Shown here: positions 43,611 to 56,735 of the stretch, piece by piece
Position numbering within the stretch: the stretch's first letter is position 1
How the letters are laid out: every line of letters starts with the position of its first letter
Source: Megalobrama amblycephala
Taxonomy: Eukaryota; Chordata; Actinopteri; Cypriniformes; Xenocyprididae
Length of the DNA: 64,000 nt
Direction: 5' to 3'
NCBI RefSeq assembly: GCF_018812025.1
Contig: NC_063062.1
Location: 1,472,754 to 1,536,753, forward strand
Program-made: the position numbers and the translations under genes
The notes under the pieces: model-generated
Database searches by the model: none
Told to the model about the DNA's origin: nothing
What the model saw: only the letters and a program-made list of their open reading frames with translations

Positions 43611-45968
43611 CCTGACCTTGCACAGGAGCTGTGCGAGAAGGCTCACTGGGGGAAACGCATATTTGCGCAGACCCGGGGGCCAGCTGTGTGCCAGGGCATC
43701 CGTGCCGAGCGTGCCGCCGGTCAGGGAATAAAACCACTGGCAGTGGGCAGTTTCCGGGGAGGCAAACAGGTCTACCTGGGCCTCGCCGAAACGCTGCCAA
43801 ATCAGCTGGACCGCCTGGGGGTGGAGCCGCCACTCGCCCGCAAGTGGAGGCTGCCGTGACAGCGCATCGGCTGCACGGTTGAGCACACCTGGGACATGAG
43901 TGGCCCGAAGGGACCTCAGATACTTCTGACTCCACAACAAGAGATGGCGGGCGAGTTGCGACATGCGACGGGAGCGTAGACCACCCTGATGGTTGATGTA
44001 CGCAACGGCCGCAGTGCTGTCTGAGCGGACTAGAACGTGCTTGCCTGACAACAGCTTCTTGAAGCGGGCCAGCGCAAGACGAACCGCTAGCAACTCGAGG
44101 CAATTGATATGCCAATGCAGCTGAGGCCCCGTCCAAAGACCTGCCACTGCATGCCCGTTGTACGTGGCCCCCCATCCCGTGGCAGAGGCATCTGTGGAGA
44201 CCACAGCGTGCCTGGACACTTGTTCGAGGGGTACTCCGGCCCGCAGGAACGAAGGGTCCGACCACCGGACAAGGGTGCGACGGCAGCTCGGTGTCACGGA
44301 GACACGGAGCGTGCCGCACTGCCACGCCCATCTCGGGACCCGGCCGCGGAGCCAGTGTTGAAGCGGTCTCATATGAAGCAATCCGAGCGGCGTGACCGCG
44401 GCTGCAGATGCCATATGCCCCAGGAGCCTCTGAAAAACTTTCAGTGGAACCGCTGTCCTGCGCTTGAGCGAACTCAGGCAGTTCAACACCGACTGGACAC
44501 GCGCCTCGGTGAGACGCGCAGTCCGTGCAACCGAGTCTAGCTCGAGACCGAGATAAGAGATCCTCTGCCCGGGGGCGAGTTTGCTCTTGTCCCAGTTGAC
44601 CCGAAGACCCAACCGGCTGAGGTGAGCTAAAACCATGTCCCTGTGTTCGCACAACTGCTCTCGCGAGCTGGCCAGGATCAGCCAGTCGTCGAGATAGTTG
44701 AGAATACGAACGCCCTGTTCCTTGAGGGGAACAATGGCCGCCTCCGCAACCTTCGTAAAGACGCGGGGTGACAGGGCCAGCCCGAAGGGTAGGACCTTGT
44801 ACTGATATGCCCGACCCTCGAACGCAAACCGGAGGAAGGGTCTGTGTCGAGGTAGAATCGAGACATGAAAGTACGCGTCCTTCAGGTCTATTGCTGCAAA
44901 CCAATCCCGGGGACGGACGCATTCGAAAATGCGTTTCTGCGTGAGCATCTTGAACGGCATCTTGTGAAGATACCGGTTCAGGACGCGCAGATCCAGGATT
45001 GGCCGTAGCCCACCGCCCTTTTTTGGTACAATGAAGTAGGGGCTGTAAAACCCCGACTTCATATCGGCTGGAGGGACCGGCTCGATTGCATCCTTCGCCA
45101 GGAGGACAGCAATCTCCGCCCGGAGAACAGGGGCACTGTCCAACGACACCTGAGTGAAGTGGACACCCCTGAAGACCGGGGGACGCCGGGCGAACTGAAT
45201 CGCATAGCCGAGTCTGATAGTGCGAATGAGCCAGCGGGACGGGCTGGGAAGCGTGCTCCACGCCTCCAGACTCCGAACCAGCGGGACCAAAGGCACCACA
45301 GACGCACCGGGGGTGGGGCAGCAAGGCAGAGAGGGACCCGACTCGGGCGGCTTGGAAGCGGCCGCGAGTGGGGTCGGACTCTGCGAGGCAGCAGTGTGCA
45401 TGGGAGACGGCGCACGGGACGCGGTCTGCGCCATCACACTGCCGCCTGCTGGCGAATGGGGAGGGTGCTGCCAGCGGCGAGGCGGGGCCTGGCACACTGG
45501 CAGACACACCTTGTTGTGACCTGGAGCTTGAGGAAACTGCTCTTTTTGTGGCAAAGTGGGTACCGCTGGACTCCGGAGAGCCAGCGGCGGTAGATAGACA
45601 GACGCCACAAAATCCCCCCGGCCCTCCTCCGGGGGTGGGAGAGCAGATGGAATACTCTCCCGAAGGGCAGGAACCTTCCGCTCCAGGTCGCCCGTCTCAG
45701 GGCCGAGTTTTCCCCGACCGCTTGCCACCTGGCCTGGCAGAGACGGGCTGGGCACCACGTCCGCGACCGGCACCCTGCTGTTTGGCTGGTGTAGGCTGCT
45801 GCTTTGCCGACTTAGCAGGGGCGGAGGAGGACGCAGGCGGGCGCCCTCGGCGACGAGCGGGCTGAGGCTGAGCCACGGGCGGCTGGGTGGAGGCAGCAGC
45901 GGACCGCCGTGGCATGACATGTCTGATAGCCTCAGCCTGCTTCTGTGCAGCGGAGAACTGTTGGGCAC
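43404..45968 (-). CDS. DIRS copy B reverse transcriptase / RNase H (ORF2, open)
   Basis: An open frame of 854 codons. It opens at a GTG (45968); the first ATG is near 45920, and both lie inside the gag 3' end, so the start is unresolved. The Pro/Ser-rich N-terminal ~240 residues have no recognised fold. The RT domain includes YFIVPKKGGG and RPILDLR (about 318-336), AIDLKDAYFH, the FGLALSP block and YLDD (about 424-427). RNase H follows: STDAS (about 589), ELLAVRLAL, VRSDSTAAV and NRAADALSR carry the usual acidic residues. A C-terminal region with VDLFAS and APYWPTRTW is typical of DIRS ORF2; no methylase motif was recognised. It would copy the RNA into cDNA. No stop or shift is seen, unlike copy A. 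Confidence 0.9.
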   Translation of the reverse strand: MPNSSPLHRSRLRLSDMSCHGGPLLPPPSRPWLSLSPLVAEGARLRPPPPLLSRQSSSLHQPNSRVPVADVVPSPSLPGQVASGRGKLGPETGDLERKVPALRESIPSALPPPEEGRGDFVASVYLPPLALRSPAVPTLPQKEQFPQAPGHNKVCLPVCQAPPRRWQHPPHSPAGGSVMAQTASRAPSPMHTAASQSPTPLAAASKPPESGPSLPCCPTPGASVVPLVPLVRSLEAWSTLPSPSRWLIRTIRLGYAIQFARRPPVFRGVHFTQVSLDSAPVLRAEIAVLLAKDAIEPVPPADMKSGFYSPYFIVPKKGGGLRPILDLRVLNRYLHKMPFKMLTQKRIFECVRPRDWFAAIDLKDAYFHVSILPRHRPFLRFAFEGRAYQYKVLPFGLALSPRVFTKVAEAAIVPLKEQGVRILNYLDDWLILASSREQLCEHRDMVLAHLSRLGLRVNWDKSKLAPGQRISYLGLELDSVARTARLTEARVQSVLNCLSSLKRRTAVPLKVFQRLLGHMASAAAVTPLGLLHMRPLQHWLRGRVPRWAWQCGTLRVSVTPSCRRTLVRWSDPSFLRAGVPLEQVSRHAVVSTDASATGWGATYNGHAVAGLWTGPQLHWHINCLELLAVRLALARFKKLLSGKHVLVRSDSTAAVAYINHQGGLRSRRMSQLARHLLLWSQKYLRSLRATHVPGVLNRAADALSRQPPLAGEWRLHPQAVQLIWQRFGEAQVDLFASPETAHCQWFYSLTGGTLGTDALAHSWPPGLRKYAFPPVSLLAQLLCKVREDGEQVLLVAPYWPTRTWFSDLILLATAPPWPIPLRKDLLTQRRGTLWHPRPDLWNLHVWSLDGMRRF

Positions 45969-47204
45969 AGCTCTCCACCGCGTCGCCGAAAAGGCCGACC
46001 GGAGACACGGGGGAATCCAGGAACCGATGTTTGTCGGTCTCCCTCATGTCTGCCAAGGTCAGCCAGAGGTGGCGTTGCTGGACTACCAGTGTAGACATCG
46101 CCTGGCCAACAGAACGCGCTGTCACCTTCGTTGCCCGGAGGGCAAGGTCAGTGGCAGCGCGCAGCTCCCCAAGCAGCTGTTGGTCAGGACCTTCCTGGGG
46201 CATCTGCGACAGCGCTTTTGCCTGATAGACCTGCAAAAGGGCCATCGCGTGCAGGGCAGAGGCAGCCTGCCCACAGGCACTGTAAGCTTTCTCAGTCAGA
46301 CCGGCTGAGAAATCACAGGCCTGGGACGGGAGACGCGGCTCACCGCGCCCGCCAGCGGCCGTTGGACACAACTGCATCGCAACAGACCGCTCGACTGGCG
46401 GGAGCTTCGCGTACCCCCTGGCTTCCCCGCCGTCCAGGGAGGTGAAGGCGGACGAGGGACCAGGCCCTGTACGAGCCCCATACGGAGCTTGCCAAGACCT
46501 GGTCACCTCATCGTGTACTTCCGGGAAGAAAGGCATTGGGGCGGGACGCTGGATTTGACCAGCGCGACCCCCCCCCAAGTACCAATCGTCCAACCGAGAT
46601 GGGCCGGGACAGGGTGGAGGGTTCCACCCAAGCCCGACGCACAAGGCGGCCCGGGAGAGCACAGCCGCGAGCTCGGGATCCGATTCGGGCAACACTACCG
46701 TCCCGGGCGGCAGCGCGTCCGGATCTTCCCCGAGGACTCAGGCTCACCTTCCGACGCAGCGGTCGACATCCGATCCGCCGCCAGCACACCAAAGGTAACG
46801 GCTGGACAGTCCGTAGAGGGCCCAGCGGAAACCAACGGTGGCACGATGGGTTGCGGTGCTGATGAGGCGGCAGGGGCCCGAGGAGCGTTTCCGCTCGGCG
46901 GGAAAGCCCTGACCGGAATCCTCAGGTCGCCCTCTCTATACAGCGCCGTACCGTCATTCCGGTTCCGGGGGCCGGAAAAAACGGTCGTACGCGGCATAGG
47001 AGAGGGGACCCCCGCTTCCTGAGACTTCAGGAAGGAGAGCCTCGACCTCAGCACCGCGATGGTCATGTTCCCGCAATGGGAACATGAACCATCCACAAAA
47101 GCTGCTTCAGCGTGCAGAATGCCCAAACACGAGATGCAACGATTGTGCCCATCAGCAGGGACCAGGGAACGACCGCATCCATTAACGCACAGACGAAATG
47201 ACAT
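45697..47204 (-). pseudogene. DIRS copy B gag-like ORF1 (frameshifted)
   Basis: Homologous to 2770-4275. From ATG 47204 the frame runs through the Cys/His cluster and Pro-rich region. It loses phase near 46735, where copy A has 'gggagaggaagatcc' and this copy 'ggggaagatcc', and ends at 46695. The remaining two thirds, including the basic tail, are open in another frame from about 46695 to 45697. A second small in-frame deletion lies close by. The structural protein is therefore broken in this copy. Confidence 0.85.
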
Positions 47205-47546
47205 ACTGTCAGGGTTCGTCTGTAAAGCTCTTTTAGAAGGGGAAGTCAACTCACTCGTGCTGAAGCACCCAGGGAGCGACGCGATGTGTCAGGTACACCA
47301 CTCCCTGACACACCGAGGAACCGGCCCAAATCGCTCACACACACACTCTTTGTGTTGCTGTGAAAACAGCAGTTTTAGAGCTTATAGCTCAGCTCCTCGG
47401 ACACTCGCGACCTCGCTGAACGTGCCCTCTTCACCAGCACTAAAAGCTCGCTGTGATCCTCTTCTGTTTTTTGTTTTAGAATAAATAACAAACGAAGAAA
47501 AGAGTCTTCTAAATAGGACACCAGAGAATGGCTCCGAAGCGAAAGA
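47205..47546 (-). other. DIRS copy B 5' leader
   Basis: Untranslated leader between the ITR and gag, closely matching 2428-2769 of copy A. Confidence 0.7.
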
Positions 47547-47709
47547 CAGAGTGCGATTGCATCCGCTTCCTATTTATATACACCTGTCGGGGGCGGTGCG
47601 CATTATGCAAATATCGCACGCCAATTCCATTGGCTTGTTTTAGTTTACACGAAGATGATAGGGCTCTCTAAGCGATATCCCAATTCGTCGGTCACTACTG
47701 ACGTACGTC
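47547..47709 (-). repeat. ITR of DIRS copy B (5' side, promoter side)
   Basis: 163 bp, with the TATA motif reading toward gag (complement near 47571-47580). The outer extension is 47710-47733, ending in AAC at the integration point. Confidence 0.9.
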
Positions 47710-47733
47710 GAACGTGACCGACTGAAAGGGAAC

Positions 47734-49285
47734 AGCTGTTTTCTGTGTGAATATATATAAAAATATAATTTATATCTTTGATCAAAGCTGAATTTACAGC
47801 ATCATTACTCCAGTCTTCAGTGTCACACAATCCTTCAGAAATCATTCTAATATGATGATTTGCTGCTCAAGAAACATTCATGATCATTATCAATGTTGAA
47901 AACTTAATATTTTTTTGGAAACTGGGATGCTTTTAGTTTTTCAGGATTCTTTTTTGATGAAACGAACAGCATTTATTTGAAATAGAATCTTTTGTAACAT
48001 TATTAATGTCTTTACTGTCACTTCTGATGACTAAGTTATTTTCTTTGAGGAAAAAAATTACAAATGGTAGTGTAGATTATGTTATATCATGGATATTAGA
48101 TAAATCGCTCCGCCCGAACACATTTTGACACGTTTTATTGATGTTTTGGTTGCTGAGTTCCAGCTCTGTCCTGTAGATCTGCGGCGCGTCTGTAAATGAG
48201 ACCCATCGTGCGCTCGCGGCGCTCTGGGATGATTGAGTCTCATCTTCAGCAGTCGCTGGTTCTTGGAGTCGAGCCTAGCCCAGCGTCACGGCGCATTCAT
48301 CACGCACCAAGGTTAAACCGAACTGCAGTTTAGAAACCATGAGCACCGTTATCATGCCAATGTGATATTTCATATTTGTGCCCAGAGGAAAGAACGATCA
48401 CAAATGAGATCCGGAGTTGATTCTCCTAGACGGAAACACTCCTGCTTCTCAGACGTTTCTCCTGAGAAAAAGACCCTAGTGAGATCTACTAGAACAACTG
48501 GGTTTGACTTCTACAATTAAGTTTACTAGTAAAAATATCTGCCAAATGGGTCATAAAAATAAACTTAATTCAAAGGGAAAACAAGTCTTGTTTTTCTGAC
48601 CCCATTGGCAAATGTTTGTTCTTGTTTTAAGCATAAAGTCGCTTAATTTGAATACATTTTCTTATGCTCAAGTAAATGCATCTTGATTTAAGAATGTTTA
48701 TACTGAATGTGTATTGGAAAGCCAAGACGAAAATCATTTTTCCACACAACTGTGATAAGCAGCCTCCCATGTTACCATGATATTTTGTGTGTAATGGTGA
48801 TTAGTTTTCAGATTCAGCTGAGAGGAAGCCGAATCTCCTCCAGACTGCGTGTGACTAAGGTTACATGTTTGCAGCTCACGCCACCTGTGCATTAGTCAGC
48901 TCTGACATCTCACGGATACATGTGACAATCTGATACGATAAACAGGGACGATGTAAAACCATCAGGGGTCGAGCGTAATCGAGTCGTGAGTAGATCTGAT
49001 GTGCGATGCAGGCGTATTTCTTTTCTCCGCGCCCGTGAAATTCACCTTTCCGTCAGCTCAGACTCTCTTACTGTGAGCTGTAATGCTGTAAACTCTGGCA
49101 AACCTTCATGAATCATTTCATTTACAGGCTCGGTAATCCGTTACGATAATAACTTCATCTCGAAGGGCATCATCTCTTCGCATCTCACTGTTTCCCAGGA
49201 TAAATAGAGATGCTGGTGTTATTGCCATCTGGAGCTTTGCAAAATACCTTTTCTTAAGCGCCCAGAGGCTCACTGCAAAAACAAT
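47734..49285 (+). other. nptn: nptn intron 1: array remnant, then unique-looking sequence
   Basis: 47734-47900 continues the repeat interrupted by DIRS copy B ('agctgttttctgtgtgaata', then 'ccagtcttcagtgtcac'). 48080-48310 is a GC-richer stretch of unknown role. No exon is supported. Confidence 0.5.
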
Positions 49286-50290
49286 CTGTGATTTTTGTCT
49301 TGTTTTCTAGTAAAGAAATATCTAAACATCCTTAAAACAAGATTCATTTATTAGAGAAGCAAAAATGTGTACAATAATAAGACTTGCTTTCAGAGAATCG
49401 GTTTATTTTTCCTTCTTGTTTTAACGTTTATGCAATTGAAGTCAAATTCAATTGAAATTCAAAAGATATATTCTCTAAAAGCAAGAAAGTATGCAATTAT
49501 TTCACACAATTATTTGTTGATTCTTAAGTAAATTCTTGTTTTTAAGGGGTTTTTACTGGAAAATATATTGGTAGACAAAAATGGTGGCTATTTTTTTTGT
49601 GGAAATGCATAGATTTCTTTTTTCAGGATAAAATTTCAATAGGCAAAACTCATAAATGAAAAATGTGTAGAATAACAAGACTTGCTTATCTTGAATTCGG
49701 TTTATTTTTCCTTCCTCGTTGACAAAATGCTTTCTTGTTTTAACGTTTATGCAATTGAAGTCATATTCAAATGAAATTCAAAAGATATATTCTCTAAAAG
49801 CAAGAAAGTAAGCAATTTTTTCACACAATTGTTTGTTGATTCTTAAGTAAATTCTTGTTTTTAAGGGTTTTTTACTGGAAAATATATTGGTAGACAAAAA
49901 TGGCTATTTTTTTTGTGTGGAAATGCATAGATTTCTTTTTTCAGGATAAAATTTCAATAGGCAAAACTCATAAATGAAAAATGTGTAGAATAACAAGACT
50001 TGCTTTCAGAGAATATATCTTGAATTGGTTTATTTTTCCTTCCTCGTTGACCAAATGCTTTCTTGTTTTAATGTTTATGCAATGAGGTTAGAAAAAAATA
50101 CGTAAAAGTCAAATTCAAATGAAATTCAAAAGATATATTCTCTAAAAACAAAAAAGCAAGCAATTATTTCACACAATGTTGCTTCTTAAGTAAATTCTTG
50201 TTAGTAAGGGGTTTTTTTTTGGTAAAATATTTTGGTAAAGTCAAAAATCGTGGCAAAAAAAAAAGTCTTTTTTCAGGATAAAATTTAAAT
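49286..50290. repeat. Three ~320-bp tandem units in nptn intron 1
   Basis: The marker 'aggataaaattt' occurs at about 49625, 49943 and 50275 (spacing 318 and 332). Each unit contains 'acaagacttgctttcagaga' or a close variant, 'caaaagatatattctctaaa' and 'gattcttaagtaaattcttg'. The third unit is the most diverged. Confidence 0.85.
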
Positions 50291-51520
50291 TGGCAACTTG
50301 TTAATGAAAAATGATCTTAAAATATTAATTCAATGTGTTTTGCCCCATTATGCTATTTTAAAGGCTCCTAATTTTGTTTTGCCGTCTCCTATAATAGATT
50401 CAATTACATCCAAGGTCAAAAAACACTTTAATTTTCTCAAAATATCCATTGCAGAATCACTTCATTTATCAAAGAGTCTGAAAACGGTTTGTTCGAAGAT
50501 TCAGTCTCTCTAAACCACGCCTTCCCTGCTCTGATTGGTCAGATGGCCCAGTGTGTTGTGATTGGTCGACCGCTTATAGTGCGTGTCAGAAACTAAACAA
50601 TCATTAGCATATCTAAATTTCAGCTCTTTCACTTGATGCACAGTGATATGAACAATGGCGTCGGTTTTCCTTGTCAATTCCACCAAACTCTTCCAGTCTC
50701 AGATGCAACTGAGGGCGGGGCAATGTAGACGCTGTTTGCCGGCAGCCAATGAAAATCATAGGCTGGTCTCATGCAAATTTGTTACATTGTAACGTAGGTT
50801 TGTAACCAGGTGAGACTGGAATTACTAACGACTCATTTCAGCAGTTCAAAATCGATTCTTTCTTCTAGACTTTATTTGTTTAGCCGCACTTTGATCTTTA
50901 AAATTTTGCAGACCTTTTACATTCACAAACAGCTCTATTATGAAAGGTAATATCCGAAAAAGCATAATTAAGGATTTTACTGGAAAGCATATTGGTAAAG
51001 ACAGAAATGCTGCCAATAAACTGTTATTATTAAACTCAAAAATGAAAAATGATCTTAAAGTAGATAAATATTACTATTTATCCATGCAATACTTTCAACC
51101 AAACAAAGAGACAGTGAAAAATGGCATTGAAGAAGTGCCAAAGAGAAACTCGCCGTTTCCTTAAGTATCTTCAGAAGGACAGTAAATTATCCTGCCAGTG
51201 TAAAGCATAACGCTGCGCCCTTACAGACCTTATATATGCCTTTGTGTGCAAATGTTTTTCTCTTCTCGACTTTCTGTTTAAGATATTGGTAAAATGGTTA
51301 GAGCATCACTTTAAGACATACATTCCTGGACACTGGAAAAAATTGTTTCCAATTGTATAACAGGACCTTATTTTAAAGTGTTACTCAGTGAATTACGGCG
51401 AGTAAAACATTGAATTAAACATTACATTTTTAAGTAGAGAAACATAGAAATAGTGTATATATAGAAATATGTGTAGATATAGAAAAGAAGCCTTCATGGA
51501 AACATGTATGAGAATGAGTT
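50291..51520 (+). other. nptn: nptn intron 1, late part
   Basis: 50515-50600 ('tctgattggtcagatggccc') resembles a dispersed repeat. The remainder shows no supported feature. Confidence 0.4.
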
Positions 51521-51668
51521 TTAAAGGGAAAATTCACTCAAAAATGAACATTTTGCCTGCATTTACTAATGTCCTTCCAAACCTGAATCTTCTGTTTTTG
51601 TGTGCCAAGTATAAATATTAGAGCTTGAGGGTGAGGTGAATTTTTATTTTCGGGTGAACTATCCCTTC
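51521..51668. mobile_element. Short TTAA-type MITE upstream of nptn exon 2
   Basis: Starts near 'ttttaaagggaaaattcact', contains 'gagcttgagggtgaggtg', and ends 'tttcgggtgaactatccctt'. The right TTAA is degraded. Confidence 0.55.
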
Positions 51669-51702
51669 TTTTGAGTCTTTCTGAGGTCGTATCATAATGT
51701 AA

Positions 51703-54000
<2,298 letters not shown>

Positions 54001-54249
54001 GTTTCGCTAGATAAGACCCTTATTCATCGTCTGGTATCGTTTAAAGCCCTTTGAAGCTGCACTGAAACTGTAATTTTGACCTTCAACCATTTGGACTCCA
54101 TTGAAGTCCACTATATGGAGAATAATCCTGGAATGTTTTCATCAAAAACCTTCATTTCTTTTCGACTGAAGAAAGAAAGACATGAACATCTTAGATGACA
54201 TGGAGGAGAGTAAATTATCATTAAAATTTGATTTGAAAGTGAACTAATA
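54001..54249. mobile_element. Palindromic TTAA MITE, half copy
   Basis: Matches the right half of 15922-16682: 'ctagataagacccttattc', 'cactatatggagaa', 'cctggaatgttttcatc', 'cgactgaagaaagaaagac', ending 'gtgaactaataa'. The left half is absent. Confidence 0.75.
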
Positions 54250-56735
54250 AAAACGAGCGGTTTGCTTGTTTCGACTCTGATTGGTGGAATGTTCTGTAAA
54301 GCATCATGGGTAATGTAGTTTTTCACTTGGAATTCTACTGTTAAACACGATTAAGCTTAAATAATGCCGGCTGATGGCTTCAACGGAATCAAATACTATC
54401 GATCAACAATCTCGTAGATCACAGTCTCTAATGGTTTATAAGTTATAGTTAAAAATGCATTTCCAAATGGAGAAAATTAAGAGATTTTCTTCCGGACAAA
54501 TTGTTCAAATTCTGCAACGCTTTGGCAGTTCCGTTCAAATTCACACTCTTCAACTTGAAAGCGAATCAGTTCTGAATTTTGCACAAGCCTGATGTATTTC
54601 AGCTATTTTATGACTTCAAACATTGTTCATTCACTCAGTTTCTGTTTCATGATATTGATGTATGTGTTTGTTATGAATGTAATCTGATCTTTCGGTTTGT
54701 GTTCATATAAAAAGAGGAAAGATTCAAATGATTTGAAGCACCTTTCATTTGAAAAAGTATTTAAATCACTGGATTATCCCAGAATAGACATTAGCGCATG
54801 ATTATGTAATACATAAAGCATATTTGGAGTGAATTTGCAGCAGAAATAGTGTGATTGTGGTCATACCGTCCAGCCCTAATACAATCTAAAAAATAAAACA
54901 AAACCCAATATTTTGTTGATTTGAGTTCAGTTCTTATGTTTTGAATTGGGACAGTGTTGCATTGATTCCTTTTGTATTTTATGACCGTTTGACCTTGGTG
55001 TGTCCAAATGTCACCCTTTCCTTCAGGCAGACTTTGAGGATTCCCACTGAATTCAGTAGTCACTCAGTCCCTCTCCTCTCCTAATGCCCTTGAGCCTCTT
55101 GTTGTGGATGACCACAAACCCAGACAAATCCCTCGGTCTCTGTCTGCCTCTCCTCCTCCTCCTCCTCCTCACTCCTTCCTCCTCATGCCGTCCATCCTGG
55201 CTGTTTCTGTATTTCCTGTGTTGCTTCTTGTTTCTGGTGTCCTCTAACATTAGTTTATTTCATATGGATATGATTTAGTCTGTTTGTTTTCCAGTTGTTG
55301 TTTTTTTTGCATTGCGTGGGTTGTTTTATTTACTTCAAAGCCCGACATCGTGTGCCCTGTGCAGAGCGTAAAGCCTAACGGCGCTTTGAAGTCATGCCGT
55401 GTTTTATCTGTGTATTTTGTCCTTGGGAAAAGGGTGGATGGGATCAGGAAGAAGACACAAGGAAAAGCGGTCATTTCAGTTATACGGCAATTCCTTATCT
55501 TAATACCTAAAATAATGAAAGATGCAACCATCATAATCTTATCTCGATCTGTTATGAAACTGACCCTTGTGCCTTCTTTGCATTTACTGTTTGCCTGTGA
55601 TTCAGTAATGACATTATATTCAGATCCCCAAACGTAAAGCCAAGTCTGATTAATTTGTGCATGTTTAACTGAAGATCAGGGTTAATGTCCATGTAAAAAC
55701 ATATTCTGTCATTACTGAGAGTCGGTGTTTTCATATTATATACATGTGATACGGCGTCATCACATGCATATAACAGGCTATACATGCTGAAACGTTGCGG
55801 ATGAGAATGTATAGTTTGTCCAGAGGACAGTGTCCGGGTCTTGTCGAGCTTCATGGGATGCTTTAGTGTAGATCCTCATGTTAATATCTTCAACTTCTCT
55901 TCACAGTTTCTTCCTGGCTGAAAAATCGATGTCTTGTTGTTGGCTGAGGATTGTGAGCAGGAAATCAAATCCACTGATTGACCATTAAACTCTTTCCTCT
56001 TAGCAGGTGTCCTCCAGATGACCTTCATCCGGATCTCCAGGCGTGCCTCTTAGCAATCCAGGCAGATATTTTCTGCTGGTGTGTGTAGGCCGGGCGAATG
56101 CGTTGAGGTGAGGGTAGGTCGAGAGAGGGAGCACTAGCAGTGACGTTCCCCTCGGATAAACCAAACTGCAGGAGAAGGTGTGAGGAATGCTAATTGGCTC
56201 ATCCGACGCCCCTCCCCCAGAGTGGGAATGATATCTAGAGGTTTACTGTACAAGCCAATCGCAGGGTGATTATTTTCCATCTGGGTGCTGAGGTTGCTAC
56301 GGTAGAGCTGCTCGAAATGATTCACACACACACACCTGCTCAACTGAAGGAACACCGCACTCATCTGATTAAAGTCAGAGTTTGACCATAAAAACTAGTG
56401 ATATTTTGTTATTTGAGCCTGTAGTCCCAGACAGAATCTGCCATATGACACGTTTCCACAGTTATTTACATCGTAAATCTTTTCATTTTTAAAAAATAGC
56501 ATGTGGGTCAAAGACGTTTAGATGTTCGCATCAATAGAAATTTACAAAAGTGATTTTATACACATAGAAAGCAAATTGAATGCAAGTAAAACATCTATTT
56601 TTAAGGTTTCAAATACGTTTTGGGAGTATAAAATGTCAAAATGTGGGTGAAATAATGTTCCTTTGTCATTCAGTGTAACACTTATATTTATGTAAAATTA
56701 CTTATTACGTATTAAAGTATATAAAAGAATAAGTG
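54250..56735 (+). other. nptn: nptn intron 2, middle part
   Basis: No exon or gene supported on either strand. The CT-rich stretch 55145-55180 is a short imperfect (CTC)n. Confidence 0.5.

Larger units (their letters stand above)
41399..47733 (-). mobile_element. DIRS1-type YR retrotransposon, copy B (full structure, gag frameshifted)
   Basis: A 6.3-kb element on the minus strand, antisense to nptn in intron 1. ITRs are at 47547-47709 and 41445-41607, and the ICR at 41671-41782. RT/RNase H and recombinase frames are open; gag is shifted. The uninterrupted array reads AAAACAGCTG, and the occupied site reads AAAAC, element, AACAGCTG. The insertion therefore shares a single AAC (GTT on the element strand) with the target and has no longer duplication. 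This is as expected for tyrosine-recombinase integration of a circle. Confidence 0.96.

Noticed and set aside
43610..45507. Upstream two thirds of the 1034-codon frame in copy B
   Set aside because: It runs through RT/RNase H in another frame and has no recognisable domain; reported as a finding about the open frame rather than as coding sequence.
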